Shown here in pieces: positions 50,401-58,910 of a stretch of 64,000 nucleotides of DNA (the first letter of the stretch is position 1; each line of letters begins with the position of its first letter). The DNA is from Sinomonas notoginsengisoli (lineage in GTDB: Bacteria; Actinomycetota; Actinomycetes; Actinomycetales; Micrococcaceae), in NCBI RefSeq assembly GCF_021554725.1, contig NZ_JAIZDP010000003.1, positions 186,001 to 250,000 of the forward strand, written 5' to 3'. Position numbers and translations under genes: made by a program. The notes beneath the pieces are model-generated. The model made no database searches. It was not told where the DNA came from and was given only the letters and a program-made list of their open reading frames with translations.

Positions 50401-51402
50401 ATGCGCTATCGCAAGCTCGGCAGTTCCGACCTCGAGGTCTCGGAGATCTCCCTCGGCTCGTGGCTCACGTTCTCCGGGGGCATCGAGGCGGAGCAGACCC
50501 GCGCCTGCACGGAGGCCGCATTCGACGCCGGCATCACCCTGTTCGACACCGCGAACGTCTACGGCCGGGGCGCCTCGGAGACGGCCTGGGGCGAGATCCT
50601 CTCGAAGCATCCCCGCAGCTCGTACGTGCTCGCCACCAAGGTGTTCGGCCAGATGTCCGACGATCCAGCCGATCAGGGCCTCTCCCCCGAGCAGGTCGCC
50701 AAGCAGATCGACGCCTCGCTGGCCCGCCTCCAGACCGACTTCGTGGACCTCTACCAGGCCCACCGCTTCGACGTGAAGGTGCCGATCGAGGACACGGTCG
50801 AGGCGCTCGCCAAGGTCGTGGAGCAGGGCAAGGCCCGCTATCTGGGCTTCAGTGAATGGACGCCCGAGCAGATCCAGGCGGCGATCGACGTCGCCGGCCC
50901 GGATCTGTTCGTCTCCTCCCAGCCGCAGTACTCCATGATCTGGCGCTCGCCCGAGAGCGAGGTGTTCCCGCTCTGCGCGGCCAACGGGATCTCGCAGATC
51001 GTCTGGTCCCCGCTCGCCCAGGGCGTCCTGACCGGCAAGTACAAGCCGGGTGAGCCCATCCCTGAGGGCAGCCGCTTCGCGAGCGACACCATGAACGTCT
51101 CGAAGGAGCAGCTCATGCGCGAGCCGATCCTGCAGGCGGTGCAGCGTCTCATTCCGGTTGCCGAGGGCGCTGGGCTGGACCTGCCGACCATGGCCCTCGC
51201 GTGGGTCCTCCGCCGGAGTGAACTCGCCTCCGCCATCACGGGCGCGTCCCGGCCCGAACAGGTGCACTCCAACGCGGCGGCCTCCGGGGTAGAGCTCTCG
51301 GACGATGTCATCTCGGCGATCGACAACGCCCTCGGCGACATCCCCGTCACGGAAACCACCCTCGCGCCCAACGCAAAGGCGGGGGTGCTGCACAGGGCGT
51401 GA
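50401..51402 (+). CDS. Aldo/keto reductase
   Basis: 333-aa AKR of the potassium-channel-beta / YghZ-like group. The catalytic tetrad is visible: Asp and Tyr in LFDTANVYGRGASE, Lys in VLATKVFG and His in LYQAHRFD. NADPH-site segments WSPLAQGVLTGKYKPG and ITGASRPEQVHSNAAASGV are present. The ATG follows AGGAGCATCACC. It reduces aldehydes or ketones; substrate unknown. Confidence 0.93.
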   Translation: MRYRKLGSSDLEVSEISLGSWLTFSGGIEAEQTRACTEAAFDAGITLFDTANVYGRGASETAWGEILSKHPRSSYVLATKVFGQMSDDPADQGLSPEQVAKQIDASLARLQTDFVDLYQAHRFDVKVPIEDTVEALAKVVEQGKARYLGFSEWTPEQIQAAIDVAGPDLFVSSQPQYSMIWRSPESEVFPLCAANGISQIVWSPLAQGVLTGKYKPGEPIPEGSRFASDTMNVSKEQLMREPILQAVQRLIPVAEGAGLDLPTMALAWVLRRSELASAITGASRPEQVHSNAAASGVELSDDVISAIDNALGDIPVTETTLAPNAKAGVLHRA

Positions 51403-51720
51403 CGCGGCAGTTCGGGCTGGCTCTCCGCCGCCGTCGTGCACCCGGTGCGCACACGAACTGGCCCGTCCACGCCCTCGGCCAGACCATCTGGGTCGAGCCG
51501 GTGGACGGCGCGGCCTACGGGGCGGGGCGGCGGACACGGGCTGCACTGAGGCGAAGGAGCGCGGCGCGAACCCGAGAGCGGTACGCGCCACGCTCTCTTG
51601 TGTGCTGCCCCACTCCTCGCTTACCATCGATGAGAGCGATATTAGAACACGGTGTTCTAATATCGAACAATCATCCGATGGCGAGTGGTCGCCACCCCAC
51701 AGAGAAGTGAGGAAACCCCC
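51403..51720. other. Gene-free interval with a coding-like patch and an operator
   Basis: 318 bp between the aldo/keto reductase and the monooxygenase. Codons 51447-51533 (AHTNWPVHALGQTIWVEP..., 29 codons) all end in G or C in one frame, unlike the codons on either side. This looks like a fragment of an old gene, not identified. A 29-bp palindrome follows at 51637-51665, then the leader and RBS of the next gene. Confidence 0.4.
51637..51665. promoter_or_regulatory. 29-bp perfect palindromic operator
   Basis: Arms CGATATTAGAACAC and GTGTTCTAATATCG, 14 bp each, around a single G. The symmetry is perfect and A+T-rich in a G+C-rich setting. It lies 56 bases upstream of the monooxygenase start, and TAATAT (51658-51663) inside the right arm can serve as a -10. 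Length and symmetry suggest a dimeric repressor (TetR, GntR or MarR type); no regulator gene is adjacent. Confidence 0.75.
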
Positions 51721-53619
51721 GTGCAGTTCCACCATCACGGCTACGTCTCCACGAACCCCAAGGTCCAGCCAGCCGCGGGGGTTGGCCTCAACCGCCCCGA
51801 GGAGCTCCCGGACCAGGTCGACGTCCTGATTGTCGGCACCGGCCCCGCGGGCATGATCACCGCCGCGCAGCTCTCCCAGTTCCCGGACGTGACCACCCGC
51901 ATCATCGAGCGCCGCGGCGGCCGCCTCGAGATCGGCCAGGCGGACGGCATACAGGCCCGCAGCGTCGAGACCTTCCAGGCATTCCGCTTCGCCCCGGAGA
52001 TCATCGCCGAGGCGTACCACATCACCGAGATGAACTTCTGGCAGCCGGACCCCGAGAACCCGCAGGACATCATCCGCACCGCCCGCGCGGTCGATGACGA
52101 GATGGGCATCAGCGAGTTCCCCCACCTGATCGTCAACCAGGCCCGCGTGCTCGACTACTTCGCCGACTTCATGAAGCACTCCCCCACCCGGATGGTCCCG
52201 GACTACGGCTGGGGGTTCGTCAGCCTCGAGATCGGCGAGGGCGAGTACCCGGTGACCGTCAAGCTCTCCGGCACCTCCCAGCACGAGGGCCAGGAGCGCA
52301 CCGTCAAGGCCAAGTACGTGGTGGGCTCCGACGGTGCCCGCAGCAAGGTCCGCGACCAGATCGGCACCACCATGACCGGCGACCGCGCGAACCACGCGTG
52401 GGGCGTCATGGACGTCCTAGCCAACACGGACTTCCCGGACATCCGCACCAAGTGCGCCATCCAGTCCCACGACGGCGGCAGCATCCTCCACATCCCGCGC
52501 GAGGGCGGCTACCTGTTCCGCATGTACGTGGACCTCGGCGTGGTGCCGGACGACGACAACGGCAAGATCCGCGAGACCCCCCTCGAGGAGATCATCGAGC
52601 GCGCGAACAAGATCCTCCACCCGTACTCGGTGGACGTGAAGAGCGTTGCGTGGAACAGCGTCTACGAGGTGGGCCACCGGGTCACCCACCGCTTCGACGA
52701 CGTCCCCACCGAGCAGGCAGGCACCCGCACGCCGCGCGTCTTCATCACGGGCGACGCCTGCCACACCCACAGCGCCAAGGCCGGCCAGGGCATGAACGTC
52801 TCGATGCAGGACGGGTTCAACATCGGCTGGAAGCTCGGCCACGTCCTCGAGGGCCGCAGCCCCGAGAGCCTCCTGTACACCTACACCGCCGAGCGGCAGG
52901 TCATCGCGCAGAACCTCATCGACTTCGACCGGACTTGGTCCTCGATGATGGCCAAGAACCCGGAGGAGTTCGAGAGCCCCTCGGAGCTCGCCGACTTCTA
53001 CGTGCGCACCGCGGAGTTCCCCGCGGGCTTCATGACCGAGTACAAGCCCTCGATGATCGTGGGCGAGGCCAAGCACCAAGACCTGGCCACGGGCTTCCCG
53101 ATGGGCAAGCGCTTCAAGTCCGCCAAGGCGGTGCGCATCTCGGACACGAACCCGCTGCACATCGGCCACCTCGCCGAGGCGGACGGCCGCTGGCGCATCT
53201 ACGTCTTCGCCGACCAGGCAGCCCCGGGCACCGCGGACTCCACCCTCGAGAAGTTCGCCGACTGGCTCGCCAACGACCCGGCCTCCCCGGTCGTCACAAC
53301 GCCCGAGAACCTCGACCGCAACGCGTGGTTCGACGTCAAGGTGGTCTACCAGCAGGACCACCGCACCTTCGACCTCAACGACGTCCCGGCCGCGTTCAAG
53401 CCGCACGTGGGCCCGTTCCAGCTCAACGACCTCGAGAATGTCTTCGGCACCCTGAAGGACGAGGACATCTTTCAGGAGCGTGGCCTCAACCGCGATGGCG
53501 TGGTCGTGGTGGTCCGCCCGGACCAGTACGTCGCGAACATCGTCCCGCTCGCAGCCACCGAGGAGCTCGGCGCGTTCTTCGCGGGCGTCATGAAGGGCCG
53601 CACCACCGCCGAGGTCTGA
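51721..53619 (+). CDS. FAD-dependent aromatic hydroxylase (3-hydroxybenzoate 4-monooxygenase / phenol 2-monooxygenase type)
   Basis: 632-aa class A flavoprotein monooxygenase: VLIVGTGPAGMITAAQLSQ (GxGxxG), VVGSDGARSKVR (DG motif), FITGDACHTHSAKAGQGMNVSMQD (GD motif) and a C-terminal thioredoxin-like domain from about 470. The size and C-terminal domain mark the phenol hydroxylase / MobA group, which hydroxylates 3-hydroxybenzoate or phenols next to the existing OH. The GTG at 51721 follows GTGAGGAAACCCCC. Single-gene unit between the palindrome and a terminator. If MobA-like, the product protocatechuate would need pcaHG, which is missing from the local pca operon. Confidence 0.85.
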   Translation: MQFHHHGYVSTNPKVQPAAGVGLNRPEELPDQVDVLIVGTGPAGMITAAQLSQFPDVTTRIIERRGGRLEIGQADGIQARSVETFQAFRFAPEIIAEAYHITEMNFWQPDPENPQDIIRTARAVDDEMGISEFPHLIVNQARVLDYFADFMKHSPTRMVPDYGWGFVSLEIGEGEYPVTVKLSGTSQHEGQERTVKAKYVVGSDGARSKVRDQIGTTMTGDRANHAWGVMDVLANTDFPDIRTKCAIQSHDGGSILHIPREGGYLFRMYVDLGVVPDDDNGKIRETPLEEIIERANKILHPYSVDVKSVAWNSVYEVGHRVTHRFDDVPTEQAGTRTPRVFITGDACHTHSAKAGQGMNVSMQDGFNIGWKLGHVLEGRSPESLLYTYTAERQVIAQNLIDFDRTWSSMMAKNPEEFESPSELADFYVRTAEFPAGFMTEYKPSMIVGEAKHQDLATGFPMGKRFKSAKAVRISDTNPLHIGHLAEADGRWRIYVFADQAAPGTADSTLEKFADWLANDPASPVVTTPENLDRNAWFDVKVVYQQDHRTFDLNDVPAAFKPHVGPFQLNDLENVFGTLKDEDIFQERGLNRDGVVVVVRPDQYVANIVPLAATEELGAFFAGVMKGRTTAEV

Positions 53620-53649
53620 TGCGACGCAGCCGCCCTTCGGGTGGCGCGC

Positions 53650-53699
53650 ACGACGGCGCGGGGTCGCCTTCCGTACGGGAGGCGACCCCGCGCCGTCGT
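53650..53699. terminator. Strong terminator hairpin after the monooxygenase
   Basis: Arms of about 22 nt (ACGACGGCGCGGGGTCGCC... with its complement, ending 53699) and a single extra T as bulge, loop GTACG region. It lies 30 bases after the stop codon and shares the ACGACGGCG start with the other hairpins of the window. Confidence 0.75.
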
Positions 53700-53836
53700 A
53701 CTTCTGCCGGGATTCAATGGCCATTTCCTCAGGGGAGCGTGCTCCAGTGCTGCGCGAATGTTTGTCCCATGCCAAAAGTGGGAAAATGCGCACCATCAGA
53801 AGCACCACGTGAAACACCAGAACGGAAGGCCTGACC

Positions 53837-54589
53837 ATGGACTCACTCACCGCGGGGCTCGCCGAAGTGGCGCGGTTCATCCCGCAGTTCCTGTTGTTCC
53901 TTGTCATCCTCATCGTGGGACTGCTGGTGGCCAGGGTTATCGCAAAGGCCCTCTCACGTCTCCTGACCAAGGTCGGCTTCGACCGGTGGGTCGAGCGTGG
54001 GGGTGTGAAGCGTGCCCTCGCTGGATCCAATCTCGACGCGAGCGAGATCGTCTCGAAGATCATCTACTACACCCTCGTCCTCTTCGTGCTCCAATTCGCA
54101 TTCGGGGTCTTCGGCCCGAATCCCGTCAGCACGTTGCTCGCAGCGATCATCGGATTCCTGCCGAAGATCATTGTGGCGATCATCATCGTCATCGTGAGCG
54201 CAGCGATCGCGGCCGCCGTCAAGACCCTCATCCAGGGGTCGCTCGGCGGACTCTCCTACGGCCGGACGCTGGCCAACATCGCGAGCATCTTCATCATCGG
54301 CATCGGCATCATCGCGGCCCTGAACCAGGTGGACATCGCGGTGACCGTCACGACCCCGATCCTCATCGCAGTGCTCGCGGCGATCGTCGGCGTCGTCATC
54401 GTGGGGGTGGGCGGCGGACTCATCAAGCCGATGTCCCAGCGCTGGGAGAGCTACCTCTCCCGAGCGGAAGAGGAGGCCCCGCGGGTCAAGGCGCACGCTG
54501 AGTCCGCGCCGCCGGCCACCGAGCAGATCAAGGAGGCGGCTCGTCAGCACATGCCCGAGAAGCCCGAAGGCGGCTCGCACCGCTCCTGA
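53837..54589 (+). CDS. Small-conductance mechanosensitive channel-like membrane protein
   Basis: 250-aa protein with five to six hydrophobic segments and the TM_helix (CmpX-like) repeats: FLPKIIVAIIIVIVSAAIAAAV and an N-terminal FIPQFLLFLVILIVGLLVARVIAK. The KVGFDRWVERGGVKRAL stretch between helices is typical. The C-terminal ~50 residues are charged and disordered. Family members are thought to act in osmotic or envelope stress. Start ATG 53837 after GGAAGGCCTGACC. Confidence 0.85.
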   Translation: MDSLTAGLAEVARFIPQFLLFLVILIVGLLVARVIAKALSRLLTKVGFDRWVERGGVKRALAGSNLDASEIVSKIIYYTLVLFVLQFAFGVFGPNPVSTLLAAIIGFLPKIIVAIIIVIVSAAIAAAVKTLIQGSLGGLSYGRTLANIASIFIIGIGIIAALNQVDIAVTVTTPILIAVLAAIVGVVIVGVGGGLIKPMSQRWESYLSRAEEEAPRVKAHAESAPPATEQIKEAARQHMPEKPEGGSHRS

Positions 54590-54648
54590 GCTACTGCGCA
54601 TCCTGAGTGCCCGGCATGGCACAGTGAAACTAGGCAAGGAGGAGCGCG

Positions 54649-55179
54649 ATGCTCACCAACGCGGATCTTGAGGACCTCGTTCAGGGCAATGGCGACGTGG
54701 TCTCGCAGGACGGGGAGAAGATCGGCGGAATCGGCGGCTTCTACCTCGACGACGACACCGACACCCCCACGTGGGTCACGGTGAAGACGGGTCTATTCGG
54801 CACCAAGGAGTCCTTGGCGCCCCTCGAGGGCGCGAGGATCGCCGAGGAGAACCTCGTGGTCCCCTATTCGAAGGATCAGGTCAAGGATGCTCCCCGGGTG
54901 GACGCGGACGAGCACCTCGAGCCCGGCGAAGAGGACAGGCTCTACCGCCACTATGGACGGTCAGCGCCTCAGGGGCTCGCAGACGCTCAGCGCCCCCAGG
55001 GCGAAGCCCGGATCCAGAGCGAGGCAGAGGCAGGGGCAGGGGGCGACGCTATCGACAGAAGTCGGCTCCCGGGACGCCTCCGCAGGCGTCCTTCGGCTGC
55101 AAGCGTGAACCAGCCAATCCCGGTGGAGCACGAGGTCGTCGAGACGGATAGGGGCCTTGATGACGACGGGCCCCGCTGA
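54649..55179 (+). CDS. PRC-barrel-domain protein
   Basis: 176 aa. Residues 1-105 are a PRC-barrel-like domain (VVSQDGEKIGGIGGFYLDDDTDTPTWVTVKTGLFG..., then LVVPYSKDQVKDAPRV and the EEDRLYRHYG end). The common relatives continue with a DUF2382 domain; here the chain instead runs into ~70 polar residues unlike it. Either this is a short form or the 3' half has been replaced. RBS AAGGAGGAGC. Probable general stress protein. Confidence 0.8.
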   Translation: MLTNADLEDLVQGNGDVVSQDGEKIGGIGGFYLDDDTDTPTWVTVKTGLFGTKESLAPLEGARIAEENLVVPYSKDQVKDAPRVDADEHLEPGEEDRLYRHYGRSAPQGLADAQRPQGEARIQSEAEAGAGGDAIDRSRLPGRLRRRPSAASVNQPIPVEHEVVETDRGLDDDGPR

Positions 55180-55630
55180 CGGACGGGAAGTCGAGGGCCG
55201 GCGCTCCGCCAATGAGCCGGAGGGGCTGGGTGCGCCGAACCCCGATTCGAGCGTACCCAGAGGCCGCCAAGCGGGATCCGAGGGATCCCGGGACGCTCCA
55301 CGTCTGAGCGCCCCATCAGGGGGCCGGACCGAGCGACCGCCGTCCGCGCCCGCACCGGGGGGCCAAGGCCGCGTGACCCGGGCCGGGGCTACGTGGACGG
55401 CGGTCGTTGCAGGGCTCGTCGTCTTCATCCTGCTCGTGGTCTTCTTCATCCAGAACCAGGACATGGTGCAGGTGCACTTCCTGGGGCTGGTCGGCCCGGT
55501 GCCGCTCGGCCTAGCACTCTTCATCGCCGCCGTGGCGGGCGGAGTGCTCGTGGCCATCGCCGGGGCGGTGCGGATCTTCCAGCTCCGCTCCGCCGCCCGC
55601 CGCGCCCGTCGCAACCCCTCGCCGCGCTGA
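55160..55630 (+). CDS. LapA-like membrane protein
   Basis: 156 aa: a ~70-residue polar, Pro/Gly/Arg-rich N-terminus, then two transmembrane segments (about 75-97 and 113-135) with IQNQDMVQVHFLGLVGPVPLGLALFIAAVAGG between, the pattern of LapA (lipopolysaccharide assembly protein A)-domain proteins, which in Gram-positives have no known LPS role. The ATG at 55160 overlaps the preceding gene by 20 bp. Confidence 0.8.
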   Translation: MTTGPADGREVEGRRSANEPEGLGAPNPDSSVPRGRQAGSEGSRDAPRLSAPSGGRTERPPSAPAPGGQGRVTRAGATWTAVVAGLVVFILLVVFFIQNQDMVQVHFLGLVGPVPLGLALFIAAVAGGVLVAIAGAVRIFQLRSAARRARRNPSPR

Positions 55631-55654
55631 TAGCCCCTCGGACCCGGCACGCCG

Positions 55655-55816
55655 TCATTCTTGGCGGCGTGCCGTGGTCAGTGCCACGCGAAGGTTGCCG
55701 GCGAGATGGAGGAGCAGCGCGACAACGAGGAAGGCGACCAGCACCTGGGCCGTCGTGGCGAATACCGCCGGCCACCCGCCGTCGAGCGTCGACGCGCTGC
55801 GCAGCGGATTCCTCAC
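55655..55816 (-). CDS. Small single-span membrane protein
   Basis: 53-aa ORF starting at GTG 55816 with AGGGAATCGCC just upstream. The sequence begins VRNPLRSAS, has one hydrophobic segment (AQVLVAFLVVALLLHLAG) and a basic tail. Third-codon G/C bias is good. It lies in the 330-bp gap between the LapA-like gene and the antiporter. Not recognised as a family; could be a stress-related micro-membrane protein. Confidence 0.45.
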   Translation of the reverse strand: MRNPLRSASTLDGGWPAVFATTAQVLVAFLVVALLLHLAGNLRVALTTARRQE

Positions 55817-55960
55817 CGGCGATTCCCTGAGCGAGGGCAGGCCCGCCGGACAGACGACCTGAACCTGGACCGGACGCCGGGAGGTGTGGACTGGATCTGG
55901 GAGGGCGTTTGCTTGATGCGGCAGGCAGGAACGCCTGCGTCACCCCGGGTGCACTCGAGG

Positions 55961-57553
55961 CTACTCGGTCTCCCGCTGATGGCTGAGCCGGACTTCCTCT
56001 GCGTCGAGCTCGCCCTGGATGGTGCGCAGAACGGTGTCGTCGATGGTCTTCTCGTCTCGGAGCCGCACCACCGCTGCGCGCTTCCGGGCAATCATGGCCA
56101 GCCGGAGGCGCGTGTACTGGCGTGTTCGCACCACCGCGGGGTGCTCGTGCTCGTCGAATCCAACGTTGAGCGCCTCGAGGCGCTCTCCGTACTCGCCGCG
56201 GATGCGGTCCACGACGTCATCGTCGGCGTCGATCTCCCGGGCAAGGGAGGGCAGGGCCTCGAGCGCATCCTCAATGGAAGCGCGCTTGGCGACCACCAGC
56301 TCCTCGGCGACCGTCGTGTCGTGGGGAATGCGCGCCCACCGGATCACCTTGGGCAGTGCCAAGCCCTGCAGGACCAGCGAGGCCACCACCACGAACGCGG
56401 TGATGAACACGATCGCATCGCGCTCGGGAAACTGGGCGGTACTGGGAATCGCGAGGGCGACGGCGAGTGAGACGGCGCCGCGGAAGCCCGCCATCGTGTT
56501 CATCACGCGCACGCGGTTCGTAGTGCGCAGCTCGCGCTGGTAGGGGCGGCGGTCGACGGCGCGGATCAGGTAGGCGGAGACGATCAGCACCACAAGACGC
56601 GTGACGAGGATCGCCAGGTAGACGGCGATGCCGATGAGCACGACCTGGCCCAGCGCCTGGCCGTTGGTGCGGCCCACGGTGGTCCACAGGCCGGCGATCG
56701 CGGCCGGGAGCTCGAGGCCCACGAGTACGAAGAGAGCACCATTGAGCATGAAGCTTGCGAGCGACCAGACGGCGATGGTCTGCTGGCGCGTGTGGGCCGA
56801 GACGGACAACGGCGCCGTCCGGGAGAGGTAGAGGCCGCACGCGACAACGGCGAGAACCGCCGAGGCGCCGATCAGCTCGGCACCGAGGAACGCAACGAAA
56901 GGCGTCAGGAGGGCCGTCGCGTTGCCGATCATCGCGTTCTCGATCGTGCGGCGGACCCCGACCATCGCCCATCCGACCGCAAGGCCCACCGCGGCACCGC
57001 CGACAAACGAGTACACGAACTCGCCCGCCACGAGCGGCAGGCTGATTTCGCCTCCGCTCGCGGCGAAGCCCAGTGCCACTCCGTAGACCACGAGGGCGGT
57101 GCCGTCGTTGAGAAGGCTCTCGGCCCTTAGCACCGTCAGCTGCCGCCGGGGCAGCGCCTTGCCCAAGGACGCGAGCGCTGTCGCGTCCGTCGGAGCGACC
57201 GCCGCGCCGAGGATCCACGCGGACCCCCAGTCCAGCCCGAACGCGTTCGCCACAGCGGCGACGGCCCCGGCCGTGGCCACCACGAGGAGGGTGGACGAGA
57301 GCAGGATGCCCCGGATGAACCTGCGGATCTCCCGCAAGGACGTCGTGAGGCTCTCCCAGTAGAGCAGCGCCGGCAGGAACAGGAGCAGGACCATCTCCGG
57401 CGGCAGCCCCACCCCGCGGAACACGGGGATGGCGGTCAGAAAGACGCCGAGGGCCAAGAGCACCACCGGCGGGGTGATCCGCAGCTTGGGCGCGGCAAGA
57501 CTCCCCACGACAACCGCCGCGCCGAGCGCGACGATGAGTTCCAGACCGAGCAT
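55961..57553 (-). CDS. Na+/H+ antiporter (CPA1 family)
   Basis: 530-aa cation:proton antiporter with about 12 hydrophobic segments (1-400) and a ~120-residue cytoplasmic tail. Ion-site signatures AAVAPTDATALASLG and ESLLNDGTALVVYGVAL are present, plus FRGAVSLAVALAIP late in the membrane part. NhaP/YjcE-like Na+/H+ exchange for pH and salt balance is the standard role. Confidence 0.92.
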   Translation of the reverse strand: MLGLELIVALGAAVVVGSLAAPKLRITPPVVLLALGVFLTAIPVFRGVGLPPEMVLLLFLPALLYWESLTTSLREIRRFIRGILLSSTLLVVATAGAVAAVANAFGLDWGSAWILGAAVAPTDATALASLGKALPRRQLTVLRAESLLNDGTALVVYGVALGFAASGGEISLPLVAGEFVYSFVGGAAVGLAVGWAMVGVRRTIENAMIGNATALLTPFVAFLGAELIGASAVLAVVACGLYLSRTAPLSVSAHTRQQTIAVWSLASFMLNGALFVLVGLELPAAIAGLWTTVGRTNGQALGQVVLIGIAVYLAILVTRLVVLIVSAYLIRAVDRRPYQRELRTTNRVRVMNTMAGFRGAVSLAVALAIPSTAQFPERDAIVFITAFVVVASLVLQGLALPKVIRWARIPHDTTVAEELVVAKRASIEDALEALPSLAREIDADDDVVDRIRGEYGERLEALNVGFDEHEHPAVVRTRQYTRLRLAMIARKRAAVVRLRDEKTIDDTVLRTIQGELDAEEVRLSHQRETE

Positions 57554-57636
57554 GAGCGTTCTTCCGAGTGCGAGGTTCCGGAACCGAATGTACGCCGCAA
57601 TTCAGGCGAAGCGGCAGGGGGATCCCGCCGCTGGCC

Positions 57637-58059
57637 CTATTTCTTGCGGCTCTGGGCCGTCTTCCTGTTGTTGGCCTTCTCCAAGGCGTCGACCAGCTGG
57701 CCCTTCGTCATATGCGAACGGCCCGGGACGTCGAGCTTCTTGGCGAGGTCGTAGAGGTGCTGCTTCGAGGCATTGGCATCGACGCCCCCATGGGTCTCGC
57801 GCCGGGTCGTCTTGCCGCCTTTGGCCTGCTCGTCGGACGGGCCCTTCTCGTCCTTGGCCTCCCAGTGGTCGCCGACTTTCTCGTGCGAGTGCTTCAGGGC
57901 CGAATACGCGACACGATGGGCCCTCTCCTCATCGTGGTAGGTCTTCTCCGCCGAGTCGTGGGCCTTCGCGAAGGTCTGCTGGGCCTTCTTGTCGGAGCGC
58001 TGGATGGTCGAGGGGAGCTCGTCCTTCCTCGCCTTTCCGCTCTTGTCTGTCTTCGGCAT
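57637..58059 (-). CDS. ChaB-domain protein with C-terminal Rho-N/SAP-like domain
   Basis: 140 aa: ChaB domain at about 10-75 (ELPSTIQRSDKKAQQTFAKAHDSA, then VAYSALKHSHEKVGDHW) and a helical Rho_N/SAP-like segment at about 105-135 (HLYDLAKKLDVPGRSHMTKGQLVDALEKA), lysine-rich throughout. The ATG at 58059 is chosen for GGGAGGATGCC upstream. The second domain suggests nucleic-acid binding. ChaB was named as a cation-transport regulator, and a Na+/H+ antiporter gene lies 83 bp downstream on the same strand. Confidence 0.83.
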   Translation of the reverse strand: MPKTDKSGKARKDELPSTIQRSDKKAQQTFAKAHDSAEKTYHDEERAHRVAYSALKHSHEKVGDHWEAKDEKGPSDEQAKGGKTTRRETHGGVDANASKQHLYDLAKKLDVPGRSHMTKGQLVDALEKANNRKTAQSRKK

Positions 58060-58225
58060 GGCATCCTCCCTTTCTTCTGGAACGGCAGTGCTCGCTTCCT
58101 GAGCACTCAATACCCGATCCGGTCAGAGTTACGCGGCCTTCCTCAGGAGGCCTGTCCGGGAATTCCCCTTGCTCGCTCCCCTGCACCTCTTCGCGTCCAG
58201 GCGCCGTCCCGTCGTCCCACCGTTC

Positions 58226-58759
58226 TCAGCTGACGGTGAGCTCCGCATACATGCCCGCAGCGTAGTGCCCGGGCAGGTTGCAGACGAGCTCGTACCGGCC
58301 TGGGGCCAGCGTGAGGGTCACCCACGACTCGGCGCCCGGCAGCACGCCGTCGCCCGCGCCCTCCCCGCACGACGCGGAGGCCTCGCCAGCCGCTCCGTCC
58401 TCCCCGATGCGCCCATCTGCTCCGACGATTCGGGCACCTACGCGCTGGCCCTCGCCCAGCGGGAGGACGACGAGCTCGTGAGGCACCGAGCCGCGGTTCG
58501 CCGCCACGAAGGAGACCCGGCCGTGGGGCACGCTCCGCACCTCCGGCACGAGGCGCATGCGCCCGCCCGTCATCATGCCCCGGCCCATGTCGGCGAGCGT
58601 CACGTCCACGACCGTGCCCGCGAAGCTGGGCGACGAGCACCCGGTGACCACGGGACGAGGACGCGGGCCACCGACCAATGCCACTGCGGCGAGCGACGCC
58701 CCCGTCAGCACGAGCACAGCGACCGCCCCAAGGATGATGGTCAGGCGCAGGGACTTCAC
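58226..58759 (-). CDS. Cupredoxin-like copper protein, membrane-anchored
   Basis: 177 aa with one N-terminal hydrophobic segment (about 5-30) and a single cupredoxin domain. The first copper ligand is His in SVPHELVVLP; the C-terminal Cys-x-x-x-x-His-x4-Met cluster lies in YELVCNLPGHYAAGMY. This is a type-1 copper site of the sulfocyanin/plastocyanin kind. Two extra Cys (TGCSSP, ASCGEG) might form a disulfide, and a VTGC could be a lipobox though it is far from the N-terminus. Electron transfer outside the membrane is likely. Confidence 0.82.
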   Translation of the reverse strand: MKSLRLTIILGAVAVLVLTGASLAAVALVGGPRPRPVVTGCSSPSFAGTVVDVTLADMGRGMMTGGRMRLVPEVRSVPHGRVSFVAANRGSVPHELVVLPLGEGQRVGARIVGADGRIGEDGAAGEASASCGEGAGDGVLPGAESWVTLTLAPGRYELVCNLPGHYAAGMYAELTVS

Positions 58760-58910
58760 GGGTTCAGTGTCCGTGGCGCTCCGCGCGCAGGGAAGGGGCC
58801 GTTGGCCCCTGGACGCTCCAAGCGGCTTACGCCCACCCGGGCGACGGGCTCTTCATCTCGCCGCACGGCCACGTGCAAACGCGTAATCCAAGCCCGAAGA
58901 AAAGGCGAGC

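Noticed and set aside
51637-51665. Long palindrome considered as a rho-independent terminator of the aldo/keto reductase
   Set aside because: A+T-rich arms with a one-base centre cannot form a good RNA loop, it is 235 bp from that gene's stop, and it overlaps the promoter position of the next gene.
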